A stretch of DNA of 46,193 nucleotides from the NCBI GenBank assembly GCA_021792755.1, contig JAJYUA010000031.1:1-46193 (forward strand), given 5' to 3'. The position numbers and the translations under genes are program-made. This document shows, one piece after another, positions 8,017 to 17,295 of this stretch. This DNA comes from Pseudomonadota bacterium (GTDB lineage: Bacteria > Pseudomonadota > Gammaproteobacteria > Steroidobacterales > Steroidobacteraceae). Below the pieces are notes generated by a model, which saw only the letters and a program-made list of their open reading frames with translations, made no database searches and was not told where the DNA came from. Positions within the stretch are counted from its first letter, which is position 1, and each line of letters starts with the position of its first letter.

Positions 8017-8125
8017 GTCCCCCTCCCGGGCATGCCGGGCCGACCCGCAGCGACCGCACATGCCGGTCGTTGTCGCCTGGGGGCTGCGCCAGGGCGCATG
8101 CGCCGCTTCAGCGGCGTCAAAAGAC

Positions 8126-8134
8126 TGATATCAT
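8126..8134 (+). promoter_or_regulatory. Extended -10 promoter of the glycine-cleavage operon
   Basis: TGATATCAT is an extended -10 (TGn followed by TATCAT). No convincing -35 box was seen. Start is predicted near 8141, about 13 nt before the first riboswitch stem. A perfect hairpin CGCCGC-TTCA-GCGGCG (8101-8116) lies just upstream. Confidence 0.5.
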
Positions 8135-8153
8135 CCGCCCACCCCGGAAATCG

Positions 8154-8457
8154 GTCTGCACGGAGAGAGTCCGGCCACGCTGAGCCTCAGGCTCCATGCC
8201 GGAACGCCGAAGGCGCAAATTCCGCCCGGAAACGCTCAGGCACACGAACGGCAGACTGCGAAAGCTCGGGCTTTCGCGGGGACTCTGGAGAGCGGCGGGT
8301 GCCGGGGACGATCCCGGGCATCCACCCACCGAAGGGGAGTGGCGCGAGGGAGCGTGTCGGACCTGGGTCCGACAGGCTGCCGGGGCGCCCGATCTCTCAG
8401 GTCACCGGACAGAGGGGCGGCAGGCACACTGCTGCTTCCTGAGGCTCCGGAGGATCT
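8154..8457 (+). promoter_or_regulatory. Tandem glycine riboswitch
   Basis: Two glycine aptamers precede gcvT. Aptamer 1 (8154-8256) is closed by GTCTGC (8154-8159) and GCAGAC (8251-8256) and holds GGAGAG, CGCCGAAGGCGCAAA and CGCTCAGGCA. Aptamer 2 (8283-8414) is closed by CTCTG (8283-8287) and CAGAG (8410-8414) and holds GGAGAG, CACCGAAGGGG and CTCTCAGGTC followed by GGACAG. The expression platform 8415-8457 ends in GGAGGA (8449-8454) close to the GTG start, so control is probably at ribosome access; I see no U-run terminator. Known family logic: glycine binding turns the cleavage operon on. The linker contains its own 8-bp hairpin (8258-8277). Confidence 0.9.
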
Positions 8458-9540
8458 GTGGCACGACGAACCGCTCTTTTTACGCTCCACCAGGCGCTCG
8501 GGGCGCGCATGATCGATTTCGGGGGCTGGGACATGCCCCTGCAGTACGGCTCTCAGATCGCCGAGCATCACGCCGTCCGGCGCGCCGCCGGCATCTTCGA
8601 CGTCTCTCACATGGGTATCGTCGATCTCAAGGGCGCCGCAGTGCGCCCGTTCCTGCAGAGACTGTTTGCCAACGACGTCGGCAAGCTCGAGGCGCCGGGC
8701 AAGGCGCTTTACGGATGCATGCTCAACGAGGCGGGCGGCGTCGTCGACGACCTCATTGTCTATTTTCTGGGCGAGCAGCAGTTCCGCGCCGTCGTGAACG
8801 CCGGCACACGGGACAAAGACCTCGCCTGGATGCGGCGCTTCGCCGCGGGCTTCGGCGTCCAGGTCATCGAGCGTTCCGATCTTGCCATGCTGGCGGTGCA
8901 GGGGCCCGAAGCGCGCGGCGCGCTCGCCGCTCAGCTGTCCGCCGCGGGCGCGGAGCGCGCACTCGCGCTCGGGCCCTTCTTCGGCGAGCAGATCGAGGGC
9001 TGGTTCGTGTCCCGCACCGGGTATACCGGTGAGGACGGCTTCGAGATCATGCTGCCGGCCGGGCAGGCGGAGGGACTCTGGCGCGCGCTCGCTGCAGCCG
9101 GTGTGGCGCCCTGCGGCCTCGGCGCGCGCGACACGCTGCGCCTCGAGGCGGGAATGAGCCTGTACGGCAGCGACATGGATGAGCACACCAATCCCCTGGA
9201 GTGCGGGCTCGCCTGGACCGTGGCGTTGACCCCGGGTCGGGCGTTCGTCGGCCGGCAGGCGCTCGAGGAGGCGCTCGCCGCGGGCCTGAAGCGAAAGCTC
9301 GTGGGACTGGTGCTCGAAGACCGGGGCGTGCTGCGCGCGCAGCAGCGGGTCATCAGCGCCGGCGGCGCAGGCGAGATCACCAGCGGGACCTTTTCCCCGA
9401 CGCTCGAGCGCTCGATCGCGCTCGCACGCGTTCCGGTGGCGGCGAGCGGGACGGTGCAGGTCGAGATCCGCGGCAAACTGCACCAGGCGCGCATCGTCAA
9501 GCCGCCCTTTGTCAGGCGCGGCCAGCCGCTCATCGGCTGA
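8458..9540 (+). CDS. gcvT: Glycine cleavage system T protein (aminomethyltransferase)
   Basis: Transfers the methylene unit from aminomethyl-lipoyl GcvH to tetrahydrofolate, releasing ammonia. The 360-residue protein has the T-protein opening FGGWDMPLQYGSQIAEHHAVR, FDVSHMG, NEAGGVVDDL, RTGYTGEDGFEI and the C-terminal ITSGTFSPTL. Start is GTG at 8458 behind GGAGGA, which is the riboswitch-controlled ribosome site. First gene of gcvT-gcvH-gcvPA-gcvPB. Confidence 0.95.
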   Translation: MARRTALFTLHQALGARMIDFGGWDMPLQYGSQIAEHHAVRRAAGIFDVSHMGIVDLKGAAVRPFLQRLFANDVGKLEAPGKALYGCMLNEAGGVVDDLIVYFLGEQQFRAVVNAGTRDKDLAWMRRFAAGFGVQVIERSDLAMLAVQGPEARGALAAQLSAAGAERALALGPFFGEQIEGWFVSRTGYTGEDGFEIMLPAGQAEGLWRALAAAGVAPCGLGARDTLRLEAGMSLYGSDMDEHTNPLECGLAWTVALTPGRAFVGRQALEEALAAGLKRKLVGLVLEDRGVLRAQQRVISAGGAGEITSGTFSPTLERSIALARVPVAASGTVQVEIRGKLHQARIVKPPFVRRGQPLIG

Positions 9541-9600
9541 GCGCGCGTTGCTTCCGTTACATCCGTCCATTCCATCCGATCAGACTTTCCGGAGCGCTGC

Positions 9601-9993
9601 ATGAGCAAGGTTCCTTCCGATCTGAAGTACACGCGAACCCACGAATGGCTGCGGATGCGGCCCGATGGCGCCGTGGAAGTCGGCATCACCGACCACGCCC
9701 AGCACGCCCTCGGGGACTTGGTGTTCGTGGAGGTGCCGGAGGCGGGGCGCAAGGTCTGCGCAGGCGAGCCGTTCGCCGTGACCGAGTCGGTGAAGGCCGC
9801 CTCCGATGTCTACTCGCCGATCAGCGGTGAGGTGCTGGAGGGCAACCCCGAGCTCGCCTCCGCGCCCGAGACCGTCAATTCCGACCCCTACGGCAGAGGC
9901 TGGCTGGCGCGCATCATGCCCGCCGCGGCGCTGCCGGCGCTGCTCTCGGCCGCCGAGTACGAGAAGCTTGCCGCACAGGAGGAGGCTGGCTGA
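9601..9993 (+). CDS. gcvH: Glycine cleavage system H protein
   Basis: Lipoyl carrier that shuttles the aminomethyl group between P and T proteins. It has 130 residues; the lipoylated lysine is K65 in [13 protein letters not shown], flanked by the usual THEW and GDLVFVE strands. A 60-bp gap separates it from gcvT, with GGAG in the gap close to the start. Its TGA overlaps the gcvPA ATG (TGATG). Confidence 0.95.
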   Translation: MSKVPSDLKYTRTHEWLRMRPDGAVEVGITDHAQHALGDLVFVEVPEAGRKVCAGEPFAVTESVKAASDVYSPISGEVLEGNPELASAPETVNSDPYGRGWLARIMPAAALPALLSAAEYEKLAAQEEAG

Positions 9994-11366
9994 TGGCTTT
10001 CACTGCGCACACGCCCGAGGACATCGACTCGATGCTCGCGGCCATCGGCGTGCACGACATCGAGCAGCTGTTCGAGGAGATTCCCGCCAAGCTGCGCGTC
10101 GGCTCGCTCGATCGGGTGCCGCCGGCGCTCACCGAGATGGAAGTCGGCCGGCTGATGAGCGAGCGGGCGCGTCTCGATGGGCGGCCGCTGTGCTTCATCG
10201 GCGCGGGCGCCTACGAGCACCACATCCCCTCGGCGGTGTGGGCCATCGCCACGCGCGGGGAATTCTACAGTGCCTATACACCCTATCAGGCCGAAGCCAG
10301 CCAGGGCACGCTGCAGCTGCTCTACGAGTATCAGACCATGATGGCGAGCCTCACGGGCATGGAGGTCTCGAACGCGTCGCTCTACGACGGCGCGAGCGCT
10401 CTGGCGGAGGCGAGCCTGATGGCGGTGCGCGCCAATCGCCGCTCGCAGTCCCGACGCATCCTCGTGCCGGCGACCGTGCATCCGCACTACCGGCGCGCGG
10501 CGCAGAGCATCGCCGGCAACCAGGGACTGACGTTCGAAGAGCTGCCGTTCTGCCCCGAGCGCGGTTGCACGCTCCCCGACACGCTGGCCGGCTACGAGGG
10601 GCAGGACATCACCGCCCTCGTCATCCCGCAGCCTAACGTGTTCGGCCGGCTGGAGGATGTCGATGCGCTCACCGACTGGGCTCACGCGCACAACATCCTG
10701 GTCGTGGCCGTGGTCAATCCGATGTCGCTCGCGCTGCTTTCGGCGCCGGGCCGGTGGGGCGGCACGGGCGCCGACATCGTCGTCGGCGAAGGCCAGCCGC
10801 TTGGCATCCCGCTGTCCTCGGGAGGGCCTTACTTCGGCTTCATGACGACCCGCATGGCGCACGTGCGGCAAATGCCCGGGCGCATCGTGGGACGGACCGT
10901 GGATGCCGCCGGGCAGCCGGGATTCACTCTGACCCTGCAGGCCCGTGAGCAGCACATCCGCCGCGCCAAGGCCACCTCCAATATCTGCACCAACCAGGGC
11001 CTGATGGTGACGGCGGCGACGATCTACCTGTCGCTCATGGGGCCGCGTGGCCTTGCGCGCACCGCCGCGGCCTGCCACGCGCGCACCGGGGAGCTGGTGG
11101 CGGCGCTCACCGGCATTCAGGGCGTGCGGCGCGTGTTCCGGGGGCCGGTGTTTCACGAGGCGGTGATCGGCCTCGATCGGCCGGCGGCCGGCGTACTCGA
11201 GCGGCTCGCCGCGCGCGGCATCCTCGGCGGCTGGGACCTCTCGGAGCACTACCCGCAGCTCGGCCCGGCGCTGCTCGTGTGCGCCACCGAGACGAAGACC
11301 CCCGCCGATATCGAACGCTACGCTGCGGCGCTTGGCGAGTCCCTGCGCGAAGCGCGCGCCGCTTGA
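9993..11366 (+). CDS. gcvPA: Glycine dehydrogenase (decarboxylating) subunit 1
   Basis: N-terminal half of the P protein, encoded separately. The 457-residue protein opens with [18 protein letters not shown] and has [34 protein letters not shown], and the C-terminal GREQHIRR-like stretch ([18 protein letters not shown]). It lacks the PLP lysine, which is in subunit 2. The two form the decarboxylating dimer of dimers. The split form contrasts with the single-chain GcvP of E. coli. Confidence 0.95.
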   Translation: MAFTAHTPEDIDSMLAAIGVHDIEQLFEEIPAKLRVGSLDRVPPALTEMEVGRLMSERARLDGRPLCFIGAGAYEHHIPSAVWAIATRGEFYSAYTPYQAEASQGTLQLLYEYQTMMASLTGMEVSNASLYDGASALAEASLMAVRANRRSQSRRILVPATVHPHYRRAAQSIAGNQGLTFEELPFCPERGCTLPDTLAGYEGQDITALVIPQPNVFGRLEDVDALTDWAHAHNILVVAVVNPMSLALLSAPGRWGGTGADIVVGEGQPLGIPLSSGGPYFGFMTTRMAHVRQMPGRIVGRTVDAAGQPGFTLTLQAREQHIRRAKATSNICTNQGLMVTAATIYLSLMGPRGLARTAAACHARTGELVAALTGIQGVRRVFRGPVFHEAVIGLDRPAAGVLERLAARGILGGWDLSEHYPQLGPALLVCATETKTPADIERYAAALGESLREARAA

Positions 11367-11375
11367 GAGAGACCC

Positions 11376-12935
11376 ATGATGAACGATGACCCGAGCTCTC
11401 TTTCGGACCGAAGCGCGGCCGCGGCCTCGGGGCCGGGGCAGCCGACCCGGCGGCGCTGCGGGCGCCAGGGCATGGAAAAGCTCATTTTCGAGTATTCCGT
11501 CCGCGGCCGCGGCGCCGAGGATCAGTGGCCGCGCGAATCCGGGCCCGAGGCTCTGTCGGATCTGCCGCCGCGGCTGCGCCGCGAGAGCGCCCCGCTGCTG
11601 CCCGAAGTGAGCGAGCTGGAGGCGGTACGGCACTTCACGCGCCTCTCGCAGTTGAACTTTTCCATCGACACGCAGTTCTACCCGTTGGGCTCGTGCACGA
11701 TGAAATACAACCCCAAAGCCTGCAACCAATACGCCATGCTGCCGGAGTTCCTTTGCCGCCATCCGCTGGCTCCCGACTCGCTCGGCCAAGGGGTGCTCGA
11801 GTGCCTTTACGAGCTGCAGGAGATGCTGAAGGAGGTGACGGGCATGCAGGCCGTGGCGCTTTCGCCCATGGCGGGCGCACAGGGCGAATACGCCGGCGTC
11901 GCCATGATCCGCGCCTACCATCGCTCGCGCGGGGATCTCGAGCGCAACGAGATCATCGTGCCGGAGGCGGCCCACGGCACCAATCCGGCGACCGCTACGA
12001 TGTGCGGCTGCGTGGTGCGGGAGGTGCCGGTCAATGCCGAGGGCGACGTCGACCTTGCCGCCCTCGCGGCGGCGGCGGGCCCCAAAACCGCCGGCATCAT
12101 GCTGACCAACCCTTCCACGCTCGGGGTGTTCGAGCGGCACATCGAAGAGGTGGCGCAGACGGTGCACGCCGCCGGCGGGCTGCTCTATTACGATGGGGCG
12201 AACCTCAACGCCATCCTGGGCAAGGTGCGCCCGGGGGACATGGGCTTTGACGTCATCCACGTCAACTTGCACAAGACTTTCTCCACCCCGCACGGCGGCG
12301 GCGGACCGGGCGCAGGGCCCGTGGGGGTGAGCGAGCGGCTCGCGCCCTTCCTGCCCGTGCCTCTCCTCGCGCGCCGCGGCGAGCGTTACGCGTGGCTCAC
12401 CGAGCGGGATCTGCCGCAGTCGATCGGCAGGCTTTCGGCCTTCGGGGGCAACGTGGGCGTGCTGCTGCGCGCCTACATCTACCTGCGCATGCTGGGCCGC
12501 GATGGGCTTGTCCGCGCCGGGGAGTACGCCACGCTCAATGCCAACTATCTTCTCGCCAGGCTGCGGCAGGCCGGATTCGAGCCGGCGTATCCGAGCCGGC
12601 GGGCGAGCCACGAGTTCATCATCACCCTCAGGCGCCAGGCCCGCGAGCTGGGGGTGAGCGCCATGGACTTCGCCAAGCGCCTGCTCGATCATGGCCAGCA
12701 TGCTCCGACCACCTATTTCCCGCTGCTGGTGCCGGAATGTCTGCTGATCGAGCCGACGGAGACCGAGAGCAAAGCGGCGCTCGATGCCTTCGTGGCGGCC
12801 ATGGAACGGATCCTGGCCGAGGCCGTGCAAGAACCCGAGCACTTGCGCAGCGCTCCGCATACCATGCCGGTACGACGCCTGGACGACGTGCGGGCGGCCA
12901 AGCAACTGGATCTCACGTGGAAACCGGCGGCATAG
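11376..12935 (+). CDS. gcvPB: Glycine dehydrogenase (decarboxylating) subunit 2
   Basis: PLP-bearing half of the split P protein. The PLP lysine is in [17 protein letters not shown]; earlier come [14 protein letters not shown] and [10 protein letters not shown]. The frame gives 519 residues from ATG 11376, but the first 32 are low-complexity Ser/Arg and not family-like. ATG at 11472 (MEKLIFEYS) is where most homologues begin. The upstream ATG has GAGAGA before it, so both starts are possible. Its end overlaps dgkA by 19 nt. Confidence 0.94.
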   Translation: MMNDDPSSLSDRSAAAASGPGQPTRRRCGRQGMEKLIFEYSVRGRGAEDQWPRESGPEALSDLPPRLRRESAPLLPEVSELEAVRHFTRLSQLNFSIDTQFYPLGSCTMKYNPKACNQYAMLPEFLCRHPLAPDSLGQGVLECLYELQEMLKEVTGMQAVALSPMAGAQGEYAGVAMIRAYHRSRGDLERNEIIVPEAAHGTNPATATMCGCVVREVPVNAEGDVDLAALAAAAGPKTAGIMLTNPSTLGVFERHIEEVAQTVHAAGGLLYYDGANLNAILGKVRPGDMGFDVIHVNLHKTFSTPHGGGGPGAGPVGVSERLAPFLPVPLLARRGERYAWLTERDLPQSIGRLSAFGGNVGVLLRAYIYLRMLGRDGLVRAGEYATLNANYLLARLRQAGFEPAYPSRRASHEFIITLRRQARELGVSAMDFAKRLLDHGQHAPTTYFPLLVPECLLIEPTETESKAALDAFVAAMERILAEAVQEPEHLRSAPHTMPVRRLDDVRAAKQLDLTWKPAA

Positions 12936-13300
12936 CCATCGATCGATACAAGCCCAGAGGCCTGACGCGGGTGCTGCGCGCCCTCGGGGCGAGCGCCCGC
13001 GGGCTCGCCGGCGCGTTCCGCGAGGAGGCCGCGTTCCGCCAGGAGATCGCCTTCGCGGCGCTCGCCATCCCTCTGGCGCTTTGGCTCGGACACGACGGAC
13101 TCGAGCGCGCGCTGCTCATCGCCCCGGTGCTGCTCATCCTGATCGTGGAGCTGATCAACAGCGCCATCGAGGCGACCGTCGACCGGATCGGGCTCGAGCG
13201 GCATGCGCTCGCCGGACTCGCCAAGGACATCGGCTCGGCGGCGGTACTGATGTCCTTCGGCCTGCTCGCAGCGGTGTGGCTGCTGGTGCTGCTGGGGTGA
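12917..13300 (+). CDS. dgkA: Diacylglycerol kinase
   Basis: A small inner-membrane enzyme (about 127 residues) that phosphorylates diacylglycerol released by membrane-derived oligosaccharide synthesis. It has an amphipathic N-terminal part ([15 protein letters not shown]), three transmembrane helices and the signature [18 protein letters not shown] sequence ([16 protein letters not shown]). Start is GTG at 12917, inside the end of gcvPB; no other start fits the family length. Translation coupling with gcvPB is likely, though function is unrelated. Confidence 0.9.
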   Translation: METGGIAIDRYKPRGLTRVLRALGASARGLAGAFREEAAFRQEIAFAALAIPLALWLGHDGLERALLIAPVLLILIVELINSAIEATVDRIGLERHALAGLAKDIGSAAVLMSFGLLAAVWLLVLLG

Positions 13301-13365
13301 GCGGCGAGGGCGGCGAGCGCGCCGGGCAACGACTGTCTGTCGGAAGGTCCTTGAGAGGGGGCTCG

Positions 13366-16278
13366 ATGCGAGTGCTGCGAATGACCGTATGCGTGCTGAT
13401 GCTCACCGTGCTGGCGCCTTCGCCGGCGGCACGGGCCGTCATCGCCCGAGTGCCCGCGAGCCAGGCGTCGATGCGCCCGGACCCCGGGCCGGCGCGCGAG
13501 ACCTCCGTTGCCGCCCGCGTGGCGAAGCACGCCGCGGCGCTCGAATCCAATCCCACCTGGGCCGCCACGCTCGCGCGCATCGCCAGCAGCGTGGTCTCGA
13601 TCAAATTCAATCAAGACCGCGCCTTTGACACCGACTGGAACGAGACGGCGGAAGCGACCGGTTTCGTCGTCGACGCCAAACGCGGCATCATCCTGACGAA
13701 CCGCCACGTCGTGACGCCGGGCCCGGTGACGGCCACGGCAACCTTCCTCGACCGCGAGGTGGTGAGGCTGCATCCGATCTACTACGACCCGGTGCACGAC
13801 TTCGGCTTCTACCGTTTCAACCCGAAGAAGCTGCGTTACATCCACCCCAGGGCGCTGCCTCTGGATCCCCGCGGAGCGAAGGTCGGCCGGGAGATCCGGG
13901 TGGTCGGCAACAATGCCGGCGAGCAGCTCTCGATCCTCGCCGGCACGCTCGCCCGGCTGCACCGCCGCGCGCCGTATTATGGGTTCGGCAAATACAACGA
14001 TTTCAACACCTTCTATCTGCAGGCGGCCTCGGGGACTTCCGGCGGCTCTTCGGGCTCGCCGGTGATCGACATCAAAGGCGAGGTCGTGGCGCTCAACGCC
14101 GGCGGCGCCACCGATGCCGCCTCGAGCTTCTACCTGCCGCTCGGGCTGGTGAAACGCGCGCTGAGGCTGATCGAGGCGGGCAAGCCGGTCCCCCGCGGCA
14201 CGCTGTACACGGTGTTTGACTACACCCCTTTCAACGAGCTCGAGCGGCTGGGGCTGCCGCTGCCGATGCAGACCGCCGTGCGCAAGGCGTATCCGCAGCG
14301 CACCGGCATGCTCGTGGTGAGGACCGTCCTGGCGGGCTCGCCGAGCGCCCGGGTGCTTCAGCCGGGCGACATCCTGGTGCGCATCAACGGGCACATCGTG
14401 ACGACGTTTGGTCCGCTGGAGCGGATTCTGGACCGCTCCGTCGGGCGACAGATCCACTTGCAGCTGGAACGTGGCGGCCGGCCGGTGTCGGTGACGCTGC
14501 CGGTGGGCAACCTCTACGCCATTACTCCGAGCGCCTACGTCCAGTTCGGCGATGCGGTGGTCAATACCCTGTCCTACGAGATGGCCCTGCAGCTGAACGT
14601 GCCTCCACGCGGCGTGTGGGTCGCGAACCCCGGCTACGTGTTCGGCGCCGCCGGTGTCCCGCGGGGCGCGGTGATCCACGCCATCGACTCCTGGCCGATC
14701 GACAACCTGCGGGATTTCAGGCACGCGCTGGCGAGGCTCGCCGACGGCCAGTACGCCACCGTGCGTTTCACGATCGCCGCCGACCCCAACAGCAGCGAGC
14801 TCAGCTATTTCCGCATGAGCCGCCGGTGGTTCCCCGCGGACTACTGCGTGCGCAACGACAAGACCGGCATCTGGCCGTGTACGCCGCTCTCGCCGGGCCC
14901 GCCGCCGCGGCCGCAACCGATCATCTCGACGCGATTCCCCAAATACCGCAATCCGCTCATGTCCCGGCTCGCGCCCTCGCTGGCGATGGTGACCTTCAGC
15001 ATGCCGTATTCGGTCTCGGGCGTGACCGAGCATTACTATCACGGCACGGGCGTGGTGGTGGACGCCAGGCGCGGCCTGGTGGTGGTCGATCGCAACACGG
15101 TCCCTGTCTCGCTCGGAGACGTCACCGTGACGTTCGCAGGCACCGTGCAGGTGCCCGGGCGGGTGGTGTACGTCAGCCCGATCCACAACCTGGCGGTGGT
15201 CGCCTACAACCCGCGGCTGCTCGGCTCGACGCCGGTACGCTCGGCCCGGCTGAAATCCGCGCGGCTCTCGGCCGGCGAGCCGATCGACGTGATCGGTCTC
15301 GGCGCACGCAGCGATCTGCATTTCCGCCACACCGCCGTGGCCAGCATCGAGCCGCTGGAGCTGCCGCTGTCGCGCACCATGCGCTTCCGTGACACCAACA
15401 TCATGAGCATCCAGCTGGTCAATCCGCCGGACGATTTCGACGGTGTGCTCACCGACGGGCGCGGCGAGGTCATCGGCTTGTGGTCTAGCTTCGCCTACGA
15501 CACGGCCAATGGCGAGGGCCAGGAACTGGAGGGGGTGCCGATCGGCCCGGTGCAGGATATGCTGCAACGGATCCGCAGCGGCCAGCCGCTGCACTCCCTC
15601 GACGTCGAGCTGTCCCTGACGCCGCTCGCCAGCGCCCGGCTGATCGGCCTGCCGGCCGCGTGGGCGCACAGGCTTGCCACCGGCGGGGACACCCGGCGCG
15701 AGGTTCTCACGATTGCGCGGACGACCGGCGGCTCGCCCGCCCAGCGGCTGCTCGATCCGGGCGATCTGCTGCTCGCCATCGACGGGCGGGTGGTGAGGAC
15801 GTTCCGCCAGGTCGAGCGCGCAACCGCCGACCGGTCGGCGGTCAAGGTGACGGTATGGCGTGGCCACCAAACGCTGACCCTCACGGTGCCCACCGTAGTG
15901 CTGTCGGGCACCGCGCTGCACCGGGTCGTGGAATGGGCCGGCGCGACGCTGCAGAAGCCGTTCCATTCGATGCTGGCGCAAAGAGGGGTTGCGCCGATCG
16001 GCGTGTACGTCGATTATTTCGATTACGGCTCGCCGGCGGCGCGCTATGGGTTGTATCCGGGGCTGCGCATCGTGGCGGTGAACGGTACTCCGACACCGGA
16101 CCTGGATGCGTTCATCCACGAGGTGGTTGGCCGGCCCGATCATTCCTCGGTGCGCCTCACGGCCATCACCTGGAACAACGCGCCGCAGGTGATCACGCTG
16201 AAACTCGACAAGCACTATTGGCCGGCATATGAGCTGGTGAGCACCGGCCATGGCTGGGCACGCCGCCCGCTCAATTGA
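13366..16278 (+). CDS. Secreted Nma111/Deg7-type double HtrA protease with PDZ domains
   Basis: A 970-residue protein with a Sec signal peptide (residues 1-24, AARA cleavage), so probably periplasmic. The first trypsin-like domain keeps the triad: H114 in TNRHVV, D145 in DPVHDFGF, S229 in GTSGGSSGSP. A PDZ-like segment follows (LQPGDILVRINGH), then a second trypsin-like domain from about residue 540. The second domain has lost the triad: VVVDRNTVP stands where the His motif would be, and DDFDGVLTDGRG where the Ser loop would be. A further PDZ (LDPGDLLLAIDG) follows. This order, length and the DRNTVPVSLGDV block match yeast Nma111 and plant DEG7. Expected role: protein quality control. It is 65 bp after dgkA, with GAGAGGGGG before the ATG. 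Confidence 0.85.
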   Translation: MRVLRMTVCVLMLTVLAPSPAARAVIARVPASQASMRPDPGPARETSVAARVAKHAAALESNPTWAATLARIASSVVSIKFNQDRAFDTDWNETAEATGFVVDAKRGIILTNRHVVTPGPVTATATFLDREVVRLHPIYYDPVHDFGFYRFNPKKLRYIHPRALPLDPRGAKVGREIRVVGNNAGEQLSILAGTLARLHRRAPYYGFGKYNDFNTFYLQAASGTSGGSSGSPVIDIKGEVVALNAGGATDAASSFYLPLGLVKRALRLIEAGKPVPRGTLYTVFDYTPFNELERLGLPLPMQTAVRKAYPQRTGMLVVRTVLAGSPSARVLQPGDILVRINGHIVTTFGPLERILDRSVGRQIHLQLERGGRPVSVTLPVGNLYAITPSAYVQFGDAVVNTLSYEMALQLNVPPRGVWVANPGYVFGAAGVPRGAVIHAIDSWPIDNLRDFRHALARLADGQYATVRFTIAADPNSSELSYFRMSRRWFPADYCVRNDKTGIWPCTPLSPGPPPRPQPIISTRFPKYRNPLMSRLAPSLAMVTFSMPYSVSGVTEHYYHGTGVVVDARRGLVVVDRNTVPVSLGDVTVTFAGTVQVPGRVVYVSPIHNLAVVAYNPRLLGSTPVRSARLKSARLSAGEPIDVIGLGARSDLHFRHTAVASIEPLELPLSRTMRFRDTNIMSIQLVNPPDDFDGVLTDGRGEVIGLWSSFAYDTANGEGQELEGVPIGPVQDMLQRIRSGQPLHSLDVELSLTPLASARLIGLPAAWAHRLATGGDTRREVLTIARTTGGSPAQRLLDPGDLLLAIDGRVVRTFRQVERATADRSAVKVTVWRGHQTLTLTVPTVVLSGTALHRVVEWAGATLQKPFHSMLAQRGVAPIGVYVDYFDYGSPAARYGLYPGLRIVAVNGTPTPDLDAFIHEVVGRPDHSSVRLTAITWNNAPQVITLKLDKHYWPAYELVSTGHGWARRPLN

Positions 16279-16284
16279 TGATCC

Positions 16285-17295
16285 ATGGCGCGAGTCCTCA
16301 GGGCCACTGAGGCGCAGCTCGAAGCGGCGCTGCGGAGCCTGCGTGCCGGGGAGCTGGTCGCCTTTCCGACCGAGACCGTCTACGGTCTGGGTGCCGATGC
16401 GGGCAACCCGGCCGCAGTGCGCAGGATATTCGCGGTCAAAGGTCGCCCCGCTCACCACCCGGTGATCGTGCACCTCTGCGGCATCGCGCAGTTGCGCGAC
16501 TGGGCCCGTGAGGTGCCGCAGGGGGCATTGCGGCTCGCGCAGCGCTTCTGGCCGGGACCTCTTACCCTGGTCCTGCCGCGCGCCGGGAATGTCAGTGAGG
16601 CCGTAACCGGCGGACAGGACAGCGTTGCGCTGCGGGTGCCCTCCCATCCGATGGCGCAACAGTTGCTCGCGGCCTTCCAGGGCGGCATCGCCGCCCCGTC
16701 TGCCAACCGCTATGGCAGGCTCTCGCCGACCCGGGCGGAGCATGTGCGCGAGGAGCTCGGGGCGGCGGTGAGCGTGGTCCTCGATGGCGGGGAGTGCCAG
16801 ATCGGACTCGAGTCCACCATTGTCGCCTTCCAGGGCGGGCGCGCGCGCCTGCTGCGCCCCGGCGCGATCCCGGCGGCGCAGATCCGCCGGATCGTCGCGC
16901 AGCTGCAGGTTGGGGCGGATGAGACCTCGCCGCGCGTTCCCGGCAGCACATCGGCGCATTATGCGCCCGCCACGCCATTGATCATCGTACCGGCGGGCCA
17001 GATCGAGTCGCGGGCCGAGGCGCTGTCGGCAGGCGGTCGCCGCGTTGCGGTACTGGCTCGGCGCGCGCCGCTCGCGGCTCATCCTTCGGTGACCTGGATC
17101 GATGCCGGCCGGCGCGCGCGGCAGTACGGGCATGATCTTTATGACAACCTGCGCACCTTGGATAAGTCCGGGTGCCGGCGGATCCTCGTGCAGGACGTGC
17201 CGGACGCGCCGGCTTGGGCCGCGATCGCCGACCGTTTGCGGCGGGCGGCCGCCGGCGCCGGCCGCGAGGACGCCGCGGAGGCGGATGCGACATGA
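16285..17295 (+). CDS. L-threonylcarbamoyladenylate synthase, Sua5 type
   Basis: Makes threonylcarbamoyl-AMP for the t6A modification at position 37 of ANN-decoding tRNAs. The N-terminal YrdC domain (about 1-200) has AFPTETVYGLGADA, KGRPAHHPV, the ATP-loop RVPSHP and APSANRYGRLSPT. A linker and a C-terminal Sua5 domain (about 230-325) make it the long form (336 residues) rather than the short TsaC. Start ATG is 6 nt after the protease stop. Its end overlaps the decarboxylase start as ATGA. Confidence 0.9.
   Translation: MARVLRATEAQLEAALRSLRAGELVAFPTETVYGLGADAGNPAAVRRIFAVKGRPAHHPVIVHLCGIAQLRDWAREVPQGALRLAQRFWPGPLTLVLPRAGNVSEAVTGGQDSVALRVPSHPMAQQLLAAFQGGIAAPSANRYGRLSPTRAEHVREELGAAVSVVLDGGECQIGLESTIVAFQGGRARLLRPGAIPAAQIRRIVAQLQVGADETSPRVPGSTSAHYAPATPLIIVPAGQIESRAEALSAGGRRVAVLARRAPLAAHPSVTWIDAGRRARQYGHDLYDNLRTLDKSGCRRILVQDVPDAPAWAAIADRLRRAAAGAGREDAAEADAT

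Noticed and set aside
8101-8116. Hairpin CGCCGC-TTCA-GCGGCG as a terminator
   Set aside because: No T-run follows on the plus strand, the minus-strand T-rich bases precede the hairpin rather than follow it, and no gene ends here.
9888-12905. A 1005-codon minus-strand open frame opposite gcvPA and gcvPB
   Set aside because: Same antisense composition; the plus strand carries an unmistakable glycine dehydrogenase pair.
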